Assembly (NCBI GenBank): GCA_000827495.1
Contig: KN817665.1
Span: 1 to 64,000 of the forward strand
From: Hypholoma sublateritium FD-334 SS-4
Lineage: Eukaryota; Basidiomycota; Agaricomycetes; Agaricales; Strophariaceae
Direction of reading: 5' to 3'
Length of the DNA stretch: 64,000 nucleotides
The notes under the pieces were generated by a model. The model saw nothing but the letters and a program-made list of their open reading frames with translations. It made no database searches and was not told the origin of the DNA. How positions within the stretch are numbered: the first letter of the stretch is position 1; each line of letters begins with the position of its first letter. Below are positions 46,625-59,066 of this stretch, piece after piece. The translations under genes and the position numbers were made by a program.

Positions 46625-48143
46625 TTACTTCCCTGTTTTCGGTGCGGTCACACTTCCCACCGGCGGAATCACCCCTGGACCCGTAATGTTGCAAGCCAAA
46701 CCTGCAGGGGTATTTCCAGCGGGCTTTAGCTTAGGCAAACTAGGGAACGTTGGCTTTCTCGCTTCCAGCGCCTCCATATCGATGAAATCCGTCATATCGT
46801 TCGCGTTCGCATCCCGCCAAGTCAAGGCCGGGAGATTCCACTTGCGCTGCAGGAACGCCAGCACAGATGTATGATCGTGCACAACATGCGACACATACTT
46901 TCCTGCTTTCGAATACGGCGAGATCAACATGGACGGAACCCGGAACCCGTATCGATTGTAGGCATCGAATTGGAACTCTCCTGGACGCGTCACGGGCTGT
47001 ATATCATCGGGTGCTAGAGCGACAGGGGGCGGAACGTGGTCGTAAAATCCGCCATGCTCGTCGTAGATATAGATGAGTGCTGTTTTGTTCCACAGCGGAG
47101 AGGCTCCAATGGCGCTGACTACCTGAGAAAATAGCCCTTCGCCGACGGCAATATTCTGCGGTGGCTCTTGACTCTGCGTCTGACCGTTCTGCTCGAAGAA
47201 GGAGAATTGAGGAAGAGTACCAGCTGCGGCGTCGGCGAAGAAATCGTCGAGAGAGGCGTGGTTATTGGCAACGGTCAGATTATCGCTGATGGTGTAGAGC
47301 TCTGGAGTGGCGCCGGTCGGGAACGCGCCTGGTGAAAGGTAGTCGGTCCAGCTGATATTGAAGCGGTCAAAGGTGTTGAAGATTGTTCCGCCTGGCGGGA
47401 TCAGGCCAGTGATATTTTGACCCGTGTTGACGATTCCCATGCTCGTTCCGGCGATCCTGGTGTTCAGGATGAGTGAAGCCCAGGCTATACTGAAAGACGA
47501 CCCACAGATACATGCGATTAGGCCAAGTTTGGCCCATAACCGAGGAAAACCACCTATCGCCTATAGGAAAGTGGCTCGCGAGATCAAATGTAAACGGCAA
47601 GTGCCTCTCCGTGAAATACCCCATCGACTCTGGAGATATCACCCCGCGCACGAAGCCATCCATACTCCCGTTATTGTAAGCGATGTGGGACACATTCCAC
47701 TCCTGTGTAATATCTCCTGTTTGGCATGTATTCGGCATTTCGAATGCGTGCTGCACACTTCCGTTTGCGTACGCGTTCGACACCAACACGGTACCGGAAG
47801 GCGAGACGGGGAGGCCATCTCCGCGTCCGAGAAGACCAAAGAAATTGTCGAATGAATGGTTCTCGAGCATTACTAGCACAATGTGCTCAATTTCGGGCAT
47901 GGTATCGGTGCCGGCAGGAATGCGAGCGTTGGGTACGGAACCAGGGCCGCGAAAAGTGTTTGGTGCGCGGCCTAGAGCAGCAAGCGCGGCAGCAGCGGTC
48001 TTCGCATCGAATGGAGGAGGTGGAATGGTCGTTGTACGGATGAAAGGAAGGAAAAGCAGGGCTGCAGATAAAAGTGCGAGCATACCCATCATGATTTGAT
48101 ACGAACTATCAGGGCGTGAATGTAGATTATCCACGACATACAT
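46625..48143 (-). CDS. Secreted or anchored phosphoesterase (phospholipase C / acid phosphatase family)
   Basis: Two exons, 48143-47506 and 47456-46625, with a 49-nt intron; 489 residues. The motif EHIVLVMLENHSFDNFFG at about residues 85-102 is the signature of the bacterial phospholipase C/acid phosphatase (phosphoesterase) family. GQTWPNRMYLIAGTS spans the intron; IYIYDEHGGFYDHVPPP and HDHTSVLAFLQRKWNLP are further metal-site regions of this family. A hydrophobic segment (MLALLSAALLFLPF) near the N-terminus is a signal peptide or anchor; the ATG at 48092 places it better than 48143. Expected to hydrolyse phosphate monoesters or phospholipid head groups outside the plasma membrane. The gene appears intact. 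Confidence 0.85.
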
Positions 48144-49307
48144 ATACGCGTCGAATGTAAATAATTATAGAGATGATTAGCACGAGGCGAACACAAAATG
48201 TCAGTTGCTTACTTTAGAGGTAATTGGCATGCGGTCGTCCTAAGGTTCTTCGTCACCATTTGCCTTATTCCAGCACACTTTTACACACCGTATGTATCTC
48301 TGACACGATAGTCGGTACTGATATAACTTTTACAAACGTTTTAAAGAAGTCAGCCGATAGTATGGCGCACTGGAGAGGACCAAGGAGAATTACACTCTGT
48401 CAAGTTCGCAGATAATCTTTCAGGAAGATATGGCATATATCGTCTTATCGGCTGCCTGTACTCCAAATTTCAACACCCGTATATGGGATGAGGGAAAAAA
48501 TACGGTAAAAAGGTAGAGGTAGATCAAGAGGTGATAGGTACGTCTTTATACGTCCCTGAAATACTACATGAAATACGGAATAGCTTCTTTCGCAGAATTT
48601 GCTTATCAATAACACTTACATTCGGCCATGGTGGAGAACTCTATAGGCATCCCACGTATCTCAATGCTTGTAGTTCACACACGAAAGACAGGAAGCACAG
48701 TGGAGTAGAGAAGCTGAAAACGTGCAACGTCATGACGGCACGCGCGTGGTACAGAAATTTTGAAGTGCAAACGTGCGTGCATCCGTGGGTTGTATCGATA
48801 CGGACGGATGCAAACCTGCGCGTGGTCCTTAAGCTTGAGGCCTGCCAAGGGGCTACCAAATGCCGCGGGCGGTCCGCCACTCTAAACATCTATTTTTATC
48901 TATTTTATTTTTAGCGGCACATTACTCATGACAAGAATGAGCATTGAGGACATGCACAATGTGAGAGAAACGAGGTGTAAAATAGAACGGAAATAACAAA
49001 CAGGCGCCTTCCGTTACGCCATGACACTCTGTTGTCCCTTGTATGAAGGCACAGCAATGGCGCCAATTACTTGAGCCTTGAGCATGAGGGCGAAGCGCTG
49101 AACTTCGCTGACCAAGTCAATTGGCTAACCGGTTTTCCAAAAAATAAAAAGTAAGGACCACCGCGGCCTTCCGCTGAGCGCACAACTCCAACACAAAACA
49201 GCTTTCGCTTGCTTAGCAATATTTCACAGCGCGCCCGGCAAGTTGAAAGGGTTCCTCAAACGCGCGTATAGGGCACTTCTAAGTCTACAGATCACCCGGC
49301 ATGACCC
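48144..49307. other. Intergenic, no gene recognised
   Basis: AT-rich, with no supported frame. It contains the upstream region of the phosphoesterase gene. Confidence 0.4.
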
Positions 49308-50293
49308 TTACTTCAGATCAACGCTCCACTTCCGCGCCTCCTCCAGATCTTTTCGTATGGCCTCTAGCTGCGCCTCGATCCCCGCAATTGCATCAAGGCC
49401 AAGTGGCACCCGCTGCCCAACGCCCTCTGTACGTGCGATCTCGTATATAGCGCGCGCCGCCTTGTCTGGATTGCCGCCCACTTCACGCCCTGGGCCCGCC
49501 AAAAACTCACGCATGGCGGCGGCCGGGAGGCCCGGCGCAGTGTACGAGGGGTGCACGGGGTGCGCGTGCATCCCGCCGTCTGTAACGATCGCGCGCGTGC
49601 CGAAGAGGCCCGGCTCTAGTAGCGTGATCGAGATGCCCCACGCGGGGTCCAGCTCGCTCGCGAGCGCTTGTGAAATTCCCTCCAGCGCGTGTTTCCTGTG
49701 TAGAGTAGATACGATGAGCAACACTTGGTTATAAGGGAGACAGAGGAACTTACGTCGAGCTGTAGAATCCCATGCCTGGCGTAGCCTTCAAGCCGACGAC
49801 GCTCGACACCTGCAGCAGTCTCCCGCCGCGTGGTGCATTGACGTCGCGGAACACGCGTACCGCCTCGCGCGAGACGTTTGTCGCTCCCCAGAAGTTTACC
49901 TCGAATACGTAACGTGCGTCCGCGTCAGGCGTACCTTCGACCTCCGCGATCTCCGCAAAGCCGGCGTTGTTGTACACAACGTCGATGCGGCCGAACTTGG
50001 CAATGGCTGCGCTGAAGGCGGCTGTGATGGCGGGTGGGGAGATGACGTCGAGCGGAAGGACGAGAAGCTGCGTGGCAGGGTACTTGGAAACCAGGTCATC
50101 AAGCGCTTGCGGCTTGCGCAGGGTGGCGACGACGCTCTCGCCTCGCGCGAGCGTGTACTCGACAACGGCACGGCCAAGCCCCGAGGAAGCGCCAGTCACT
50201 TAAATAAATGGATGGCGTAAATCAGCGGAGGCAAGAATAGAAGCTACGGAGAATGTGCGTACCGAACCAGACTTTACTGTCGTTGGATGCCAT
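49308..50293 (-). CDS. Short-chain dehydrogenase/reductase (SDR), intact copy
   Basis: Three exons: 50293-50263, 50198-49754, 49695-49308; 287 residues. The Rossmann motif TGASSGLG follows the first intron. Then come VLPLDV, the NNAG motif (VYNNAGFAE), the catalytic Ser in LLQVSSVVGL and Tyr-Lys in FYSSTK, where the Thr codon just before the Lys is split by intron 2. The C-terminal ISITLLEPGLFGT fits the NAD(P)H-dependent classical SDRs. It oxidises or reduces an unknown alcohol or carbonyl in the cytosol. A damaged tandem paralogue lies at 51641-52635 with identical exon sizes. Confidence 0.88.
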
Positions 50294-51640
50294 TGGATTC
50301 AGATCTTGTGCTTTGTTTAATTAGAATGCGTTGAAAATGTGGTGGAGAATATCCGTGAGGCTCATACAGGTCTGCGACGACGCCCTTAAATACTCGAGCT
50401 TAAGGGCAGCGCCTACTAATACTCCATATAGATCCCAGAATGCATCGTACTCTCATCGTCAGTATTTACTCAGTCTCTCGGTAGCGGTAGTGGCGCCATA
50501 TAGTGACATTGGCTGAATAACGCACAGCTGAATAATCGACATCGGCCCAACAAATCCATAAATAACAGACACACGACCAAAGACGGCTCGATAGAATACA
50601 ATGCATCCGCAATCGAGTTTTGAAGTACATCGAGTTCTTACTAATCACCCTCCGCGTCACCGCATGCATCGCATGGAAGCTTTGATGTCCATTGCAGAGA
50701 TAACCTACGTCTGTTTTTTGTCCTTTTTTATATTATCAAGCCAATAACTTCCGCCCTAGCTCACTTTCAAGTGCTAGGAACGCGGGGGAGGATGATTTCA
50801 ATGTTGCGATCCATGGATGGTTGGAGATTGATAACTCGAGTCTGTTTTCACTACGGCCATTGTCTGCGACGGACGACTATTATATGTCCGGTGAACATAG
50901 GGCTATATGAGTAGTTAAACTTGAGTTAAACCAGAAACGTCCGCTAACCCTCCAGTGCTGTCACGCGACTGACTAAATATCTCGCTAGATTTTTAGTGCA
51001 GAACTTGAAGGCCAATACATAATCACCCTCTTTTAGTTGTTGGGGAAAACGAATGCCAGGACAGGAGCGAGCATTTCAATGTGAAATTTTGTAAAAACAA
51101 AAAACACACTGGATATTGCCATCTTAGGTCGTAATAGAGCATATTGGGTGCATCAATCCATGAAGTTTTCGAGACGCTCTAAAACTTTCATATTAAGTAC
51201 AAGTTCAGCCTCGCTTCGCTGCGGCAAAGACTGGGAACACTCAAGAAGACCAGGCCATCACCGTTCATTTTTAGTAAGTAAGAAATCAAGAACCAGGACT
51301 CAGCTTTGGCCCTCGAGCTCGAAAAGGAGGGAAAAATCATGGACAAACAAAAGCGTGTCATAATTATAAGTATATGAGTGACAAGGGCCAGGCGGGTGAC
51401 CAAGTTATGCGCACGTCGTCTTGGCCAGGCACACATATTTCCTTTACTGAGTCTCTATTCCAAGTACTTGCAACTCTCACCGCTGAATGCTTCCGCTTCC
51501 GCCCCGTTTATGGCTTACGTGTTCGTGGGGGAATCTAGTTAATTCCAAGCCGCAGTGCTCATCACGTATCGCCATTCTCCGAAACTCCAGAAAATGTACT
51601 GGTATTTATGTATGCAAATGCAAGCCTACGATCAGGTGTC
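50294..51640. other. Intergenic between SDR copies
   Basis: No gene recognised. Mostly AT-rich. A spacer of this kind is expected after tandem duplication. Confidence 0.4.
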
Positions 51641-52635
51641 CTACTTCAGATCAGCGCTCCATCCCTTCGCTGCCTCCACATCTTTGCGTATGGACTCGAG
51701 CTGCGCCTCGATCCCCGAAACCGCATCGAGGCCCAGCGGCACGCGCAGCCCAACGCCGTTGGCATGCGCAATAACATGGATAGCACGCGCCGCCTTCTCC
51801 GGATCGCCGCCCACGTCGCGCACGGGGCCAGCGAAAAACGCGCGCGTTTGCGCAGACGGAAGGCTCTCCGCGACGTACGCGGGATGTGCGGCATGCGTGT
51901 GCATCCCGTCTGTGTCGGTGATGGCGCGCGTGTTGAACACGCCTGGCTCAAGCATGGTGACGGTGATGCCCCAGGCAGGGTCGAGCTCTGCAGCGAGCGC
52001 CTGCGAAAGGCCCTCAAAGGCCCTCCAGGGGGTGTTTCCTGTTGCGGACAGACGCAATCAACCTCTGTTGGTCGTGCTAGGGAAAAATAGCTTACGTCGC
52101 GCTGTAGTACCCCACGGATGGCATCGCGCTCAAGCCGACGACGCTCGACACCTGTAAGAGGCGTCCGCCGCGCGGCACGTTGACGTCGCGGAACACGCGG
52201 ACCGCCTCGCGCGAGACGTTCGCTGCGCCCCAGAAGTTGACCTCGAAGACGGAGCGCGCGTCGGCGTCAGGTGTGCCCTCGACCTCCGCGACCTCCGCGA
52301 ACCCGGCGTTATTGTACACGACGTCGATGCGACCGAACTTAGCGACGCCCGCGGCGAAGGCGGTGGTAATGGCGGTCTGCGAGACGACGTCGAGCGGTAG
52401 GACGAGGAGCTGAGTGGTGGGGTACTTGGTTACCAGGTCATTGAGGGCTTGCGGCTTGCGCAGGGTGGCGACGACGTTCTCGCCTTGGGCGAGGGTGTGC
52501 TCCACTACGGCGCGGCCGAGTCCAGAGGAGGCGCCGGTCACTGCGATAATTGGATGGTGATATTTAGTAGGCGCACAAAAAGGAGCTACTGATACCGGGC
52601 TCACCAAGCCAGACCTTTCTGCCAATGGATGCCAT
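51641..52635 (-). pseudogene. SDR paralogue with a 10-bp duplication at the catalytic lysine
   Basis: Exons 52635-52605, 52540-52096, 52038-51641 mirror the intact SDR (first two exons 31 and 445 nt in both). TGASSGLG, VYNNAGFAE, LLQVSSVVGL and GYYSAT are kept. Just after the Tyr-x-x-x-Lys site, aaaggccctc is tandemly duplicated (52006-52025), shifting the frame to an early stop. A downstream acceptor could restore frame only by skipping the Lys codon. So the product is either truncated or lacks the catalytic lysine. The rest of the C-terminal half (LSQALAAELDPAW, ITVTMLEPGVFNT) is well preserved, so the damage is recent. A sequencing error is the alternative. Confidence 0.75.
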
Positions 52636-53750
52636 TGGGTCTTGTACTTTGTTAGAATGCGGTGAAAGTAAGGTGGAAATGTTGGTGTGAAAACATGGGA
52701 GTCCTGCGACGCCCTTAAAAACTTCGAGCTGACGCATCGTGTCATCTATTCCATAAAGAGTACGCAGTCGTCTCCTCGCTCGTCGACCACCTCTGAGCGA
52801 CAGTCGCGTCATATCGTGAAATCAGCTGAATAACACGGATTGTGTTACCAGCTTATTCAGGGACGCCCTACCTATAGAAGGCATGCATGGGACATACATC
52901 ACTAAGTATAGCTCGACAACACAGGAGATCCACGTTCTGGCTTGGCTGTGGCTTCAAAGCTACTACTTCTTACCAATCCTCCTCCGCGTACCCGCATGCG
53001 GCCCTCTTGAGGCTCTGAACTCGTCGGTAGAGACAGCCTGGGCTCAGCGATTTGTAAGCTGATCATTCCGGTGTCGAAGCACCTGGGCGGGCGATTAGAG
53101 GCATATCAAGGGTTTGCGGACCCGAGGTGGCTTATGAAGCTATGATTATTGAGTGAATGCATGGCTTTGCAGCGGCAAGTCGTCACAACACCCGACGGTC
53201 AGAGACGGAGAGCGATCGTCTATCTTACAAGCAGTGGACATATTCAACGTAGTATCACCAACAAAATTATTCTTTCACGCTGGACATTACGCCTATTGTA
53301 CTCTGACACCACGAACTGAGTTATTATTCTACGATCTCCTTTCTTGCATCAAATTCTACATTTAGAATGCCATGGGTATTACTTAGGCGCCCAAATGCCC
53401 ATCAGTCACGTTGAACTAAGTACGTCCAAGTCAAGTCCGTATTCAAGTCAGGAGTGATATACGAATTCTTCCATGGTTATTTCAAAGAAGACATATTACT
53501 AGACACTATCATACGTAGATCTCCTGCAGGGTAGAATTGCGATGAATTCTGCGGAAGACTCGAGAGTTGGATATTTAGTCACTTGCATCACGTCATCATT
53601 ACGTACTTCAAATTTCCCATGAGAACATTTATTGGGGCTGTGATTGGCTGGGGCAGTCCCCAATTTTGCTGCCATGACTCGTCCACTTTTTGCTCTGACT
53701 CTTCCTCCGTCCTCGTCATGCCGTTCTCCATGCTAGGTCAGAGCTCAAAA
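52636..53750. other. Intergenic, no gene seen
   Basis: Upstream of the SDR copy and of the carbonic anhydrase. Nothing supported. Confidence 0.4.
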
Positions 53751-55223
53751 ATGGCGGCAGCGACTATTGCCCGGCCCTGTAGTACCGCGAAAACGGGCGC
53801 CAATATCGGGGCACATGGCCTCCATAGCCGACCACGCGCGCTCAAGCGTGCCAACGTCAATACCTTTTCCCCGACCCACCCGCAACAGCGCAGCGCTCAC
53901 AGTGCCTCCAACAAACCATTATGCAATGCTACACTTGTACTCGCACACGAAAAAATACACACGAAAAGTCTGGGACGTCGGGCGCGCTCAACGATTGCAG
54001 AGCTCTTCCGAGGGAACGAGGAGTACATGGCCGCGATGTCGAAGGATAACCCAGGACTACTCGCGAGCCTTGCGAAGGATGGCCAACGTGCGTGCGCATT
54101 ACCCGCACATATATACCCTGCTGATGCGCCGTAGGCCCCCCATTCATGCTCGTCGACTGCTCGGACAGCAGGTGCGTGCGCCCCGCCGTACCACCCGCTG
54201 AGCTGAGCTGAGGTGCACCTTGTGCAGGGTGAACGAGCAGGGGATCTTCTCCGCGCAGCCAGGCACGATATTCACCGCGGGAAACATCGCAAACCGCTTC
54301 GACGAGGACGACCTCAACTCGTACGTGCCTCCCAGTTTTTCTTGCCCCTATTCACGCGTGAATTTGCTTCGGGGTTTCAGGAACGCCGTTCTTTCATTCG
54401 CGGTGGAAACGCTGAAGGTGAAACACGTCGTCGTGCTAGGACACTACGGCTGCGGGGGCGTCGCCGCGTCGATGCTCCCGCTCGTCACGCCGCCGACGCG
54501 CCCCGCGGATATCGCTGTGCAGGGCTGGATCTCGCCCATCCGCCATATCTACGAGACGTCCATGCGGTGCGTCTCTCGACCTATTCTGTCGTATACGGCG
54601 CGCTGATGCTGCCCAGGCCGGAGATCGTCGCTCACCGGGAGAAACACGTAGGCATACCACAGGAGGTCCTGCCGGATCTACATGATCGTACGTCCCCCTT
54701 TCCCTTTTCGCATCCCACTGCTATACTTACCTCGCGCGCAGCTGCGTTCCGTGCTCTTGTAGAAGAAAATGTCAAATCGAACGTGCATAAGGTCGCCAAC
54801 TCTGTTGTCGTTCGCGACGTACGTGTCCCCTCCCCCCTTTAATCTATGCGCCAACTCACCCATATCTCCCTTCTCACACAGCTCTTCGCCCGCGCCGGCC
54901 TCGCCTCTGCCGACCACGCCACTCTCGCGCCCCTCCCAGCCGTCGCCCCCGCCGCCGGCCCCGCGCCCTCGCCGAGCCTCAGCCCCAGCACCCCACCGCC
55001 GCCGCTCGCCGCGCCGTCGAAAGGGGGCCCCGAGATTTACATCCACGGTTGGGTGTACGACGTCGAGAACGGGAAGGTGTCGGACCTCGGCGTGTCAGTC
55101 GGCCCACCGGGGTGCGCGCTACCGTTCAGCCCGTTTCCTGTTGTTGGCGCTGTGGCGGCGCATGCGGCGGCGGTGGAGGGGAGGCATGGGTGCGTGGAGG
55201 GGTGTGGGGAGGTGCCGGTGTGA
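53751..55223 (+). CDS. Beta-carbonic anhydrase
   Basis: Exons 53751-54087, 54135-54171, 54228-54320, 54381-54566, 54617-54687, 54742-54818, 54882-55223; about 380 residues. The zinc ligands of beta-class enzymes are present: CSDSR (Cys-x-Asp-x-Arg) and VVLGHYGCGGV (His-x-x-Cys). IAELFRGNEEYM, FTAGNIANRF and IYIHGWVYDVENG are further family segments. It interconverts CO2 and bicarbonate. Before IYIHGWVYD there is an Ala/Pro-rich insertion of about 45 residues, unusual for the family. The N-terminal exon is uncertain: the frame upstream of IAELF has no clear homology, and an additional intron ending just before AGCTC is possible, with an alternative start at the ATG of MASIADHARSS. Confidence 0.82.
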
Positions 55224-55476
55224 GATTCGAGTGCGGTTTCATACCCATTTTTGGTGGTTATTTTTGGTTGTGCGATCGATGGGTTGTGTCGGCGTGGTGA
55301 TTGGTGCCGCGCACGCTCACATGCAGTCTGTTGGCCATGGGTGCCACTAATGCGTGTAGTGCTCTTTTCGGAGTATCCTGAATTCTGGTACAGCGGGTAC
55401 AGCGGCCTCGTAAGAAGCACGAAACAAAGCGTAATGATTCTTGACCCATACTAATACAATACATCGTCAAACATTC
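55224..55476. other. Convergent intergenic spacer
   Basis: Lies between the carbonic anhydrase (+) and the P450 (-). No gene. Confidence 0.5.
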
Positions 55477-57678
55477 TTAATCAGCTAACATATCCTTAAT
55501 CTTGTCGGAGCGGGGTGTGATTGAAATTTTGAAGGGAGATTTGTGACTGTCATTCCGTCAACATAAATAGTATGGGGATTTTGAAGAGCGTAGCTCACTC
55601 TATCAAACCGACGACCGTGTAATCTGAGTCGACAGGAATTTTATTTCCGTCTCTGTCTTTGGAGCCTTCGATCTTGAATGCAGTCAGGGTAGATGCTATG
55701 ATGAGCCACATCTAAAGATGTTTAAGCATACGATGTGGATGCTGTGCGGCAAGCTTTTAGATTTGTTGACGCACGATTGAGCTGGCAACGTGCTTTCCGA
55801 CACACATCCTGAACCAATATGTTATTTATTTTCCGCCTAGAATGTTGTTCCAGACTTACCGTCGTCCAAAGCCGTAAGCGAGAATGCGTTCGTTAGATTT
55901 CAACCTACCACTCTCGTCGATATGCCTCTCAGGCATGAACGCGGAGGGATTGTCGTAAAACTCGTCGTCATGGGACATGGCCCTGCCAGACATTCCTTTA
56001 GATCACTTCAAAAATACATTCACGGGAGAGCTCACCAGATATTAGCAAGTACTGTCGTTCCTACGCAAGATGGTATGACCATATCATATCATTGACGTCA
56101 ATCACGAGCACGAGGATTCGATGTACCTTTCGGGATGTAGTAACCTTTATAGTAATCGTCTTCGGTAGTGACATGCGGTACACAGGTCGGAAGTGGTGGC
56201 CTCCATCGGAGAACCTCGCGATATATCGCATCAATATATGGAAGCAACGTCCTGTCCTCGAAGGTAGGTAAGTGTGATGGGCCCAGGACGCGATCGAGTT
56301 CTTCTTGGGCCTTTCGCTGGATTTCCGGATGAGTTGCGATGAGATAGAGAAATGTGAGGGTGGAAGCGTTGGTCTGCCGATACATGGCGTTAGACGGACC
56401 ACCTTTAACACTCAGGCGCGTTACTCACAGTGTCCGAAGCTCCTGTATTTCAACGTGCATGGCGTGGCATGAGCGTTCAGCGCTGCGGTGTGCACGAATT
56501 TGAGACCACCGTACCTCCATATACAGTATAAGCCACGTTTCTTATAACGGTTTCCTCCTCCTCAGATGTTTTTGAGACACTTTTCTTTTCCAAAAATGTG
56601 GATACTAAGGATGGAGGAACAGGTCCGTCTGCCTGTACGCCTCTGTTGAGTTATATTTAGATATCTCTATTTATAGGACTCACCATCCGCTGCTTTAGGT
56701 TATCCATGGGAACCCGAATGACTTCTTGTGTCAGCTCCTTGGCCCTTTTGGCGGCTTTTGCTGTGAAGGCCCCGGGAAACCACGGGGGAATATGCCGTAG
56801 GACGGGAAAAGCATTGACAAAACTCACACCGGGAAGGAGTAGCCTCGACGCCAGGAGGTTGCTCTGGTCCGCCGCCTTCACGCAGGGATCGTCCACCGCC
56901 TCAACGTCGTAGCCGTACATAGTAGCTAGAGGCACTGACACGGACAGTCTAATTCATAACCGTCAAAAAATAAATGTTTCGCACAAGTCAAATCAGACAT
57001 CGTGTCGAGGTTTCGATCCGACAACTCACAGTTTACTGTGGCTCTCGAATTCATCCGGGTGCGTCAATAAATTCCCCAGAAGTGATCGCACTTTTTCAGC
57101 GATTATTGGGTTATACTGGGGCGATGCCTCTTGACGGAAATTCTGGTTGCATATTTTCTTGTGTAAGCGCCAGAAATTCCCGTACCGCATCATCCCGACG
57201 TTACCACTCCAGCCCATCCTGGGAAGGGCACAATCCATGAGATCCAGTGCGTCTGAGAAAATGTGAAAAGAGCAGATACATCTCAACGACGGGTAAGGAC
57301 GTCCTGTCTGAATACTTGTGGGATCGACCTTCGAGTAGCTCCACGGCATCCTCGCGTTTGTTTAGGACGAGTAAATGTTCCCCAAAAGCGCTTGCGAATA
57401 GAATTTTACCTGGGTGGTTGTAGCGAATAAAGAGTCGCTGCGCTGTCCGGTTTTATGTAAAAGAACTCACTGTTGTACTTGGATTCCCAGTCAACGTAGG
57501 TTCTAGCTGCGTTATATATTGGGATGTCGAACATATTCCCGAAAAATGGCAGCGGCTTTGGACCAGGAGGGAAGTGGCGCTTTCGCACTGATTTCGTGGC
57601 TCTAAAAAGGGCATAGGCTATCATTAATCCTAAGACCACGACAATTTTTGTCAAAGTAGGCAAGGTGGGTGTATACAT
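55477..57678 (-). CDS. Cytochrome P450 monooxygenase, copy 2
   Basis: Twelve exons: 57678-57471, 57409-57280, 57218-57030, 56948-56684, 56632-56515, 56442-56429, 56373-56127, 56060-56036, 55982-55860, 55808-55775, 55711-55599, 55546-55477; 511 residues. Eight internal exons have exactly the same length as in copy 1 (39635-41785), including the 14-nt exon encoding part of the I-helix GASDT. N-terminal anchor, FPPGPKPLPFFGNMF, YREVLRWRPP, PERH and the heme loop YGFGRRMCVG are all present; the end is PFKISITPRS. Same reaction class, substrate unknown. It is transcribed towards the carbonic anhydrase. Confidence 0.9.
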
Positions 57679-59066
57679 TGGCGGTAACAGCTGGGAGAGG
57701 TCGAGTCACTGAGGTAAATGCTCACGACATATCACATTAGCTTGATATTTTATACCTCATATCTAAGAAATCCCAAGACACTTCACCGGTCGGAGAGAAG
57801 AACGGAAGCCCTTCATTTTCTCGCACATATAATTATCTGTGGATCAAATGGATCTATTATTCCCATGAGCATGGATGAATAGCAGAAAAGGAGATAAGAA
57901 TTGTCCGAAAGGGCAGCATAGCGCCTCGGCGTATGGTGCGACTTCCCCCGTCTTTTCTGGCGCAGTGTGCCTAGCGACCCTAGCCACGAAACGCGCTTTG
58001 TTCTGAGCTTTCGGGAATGCCATCAGATCAAGAGGTCTGCCACTGTCCAAGAAGTTTGTGCGCATAGCGAATGATAGATGGTTCATAGGAACTGGTTCGT
58101 CTACACAGTTCTACTTATATACGATGTTTGATATCACCGATAATTCTAGAAAAACAGGACACACAGATACCCACGTAGACTGGAGCTATCCATAGCGCAC
58201 CTCTGAATTCGTGCCGTGAGCTACATTTCTATCAACAGTTGTCAACGGTCCAAGAATTTGGACACCGGAGACGGAGAAATCGGACCCTTTCTCCCTTCAA
58301 ATTTGAACCTTTTAAGCTTCAAGTTCAGCTATATTTAGATCATGCTATGTATAACTACTTATTCGCCCTTTTGTGTTGCCCATAAGAACTCTTGTGCTAT
58401 AATTTCCAGTCCTGATACGCCAAGAAAAAGAATTGTTATCAGGTTCAACGTAGTTTCCTTACGTGGCTGTCATAAAGGTGTAACCAAGGTGTAACGGAGA
58501 ACTAATGTATTTCACAGTGTATAAAAAACGCGTGGTGAATCAGCTGCGTGACCAACTGTGAGTACTTCTGTTTCTGTACAGAAAACTCGGGTCATAACGT
58601 GGGATGGCGCTCTGATGTAAGAGTAAGCATCAGAAGTTACTGCACCACATGAGCGCCATGTCATTGTCACTGCTCTGTCGCGGCCACAATCGAATTCACT
58701 AAAAATAAGATACATGTCTCGAAATACTTCTGCGATCTGTAATCGAACACGATATCCTTTAGTTCACTGAGAATTTAAGACGAATAACATCAATTAAAAT
58801 GCACTTTTTGCAGACAGGACTGTGACAGAGCTTGAGCTTGAGCTTGAAGGCTTGACATTTAGCAATCAGTGCGAACATGGCTGCCATTGCTATTACCCTT
58901 CTTGAAACAACTTGTTATTCTAGACTAAAATTAATTTGATTGATGGATTGCGAGACCACAAGAGATAACTGCAAATGCTTCTGTCAAGGCGGAGCTTCTC
59001 ATAGTATATACCCTGTTATTCTCTGCACCGATATCAGAGGAACGTGTACATTTGGATACGTAGCAT
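57679..59066. other. Intergenic, no gene recognised
   Basis: An open minus-strand frame near 57844-58086 lacks any motif. A short ttgagc repeat lies near 58830-58855. Confidence 0.4.
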
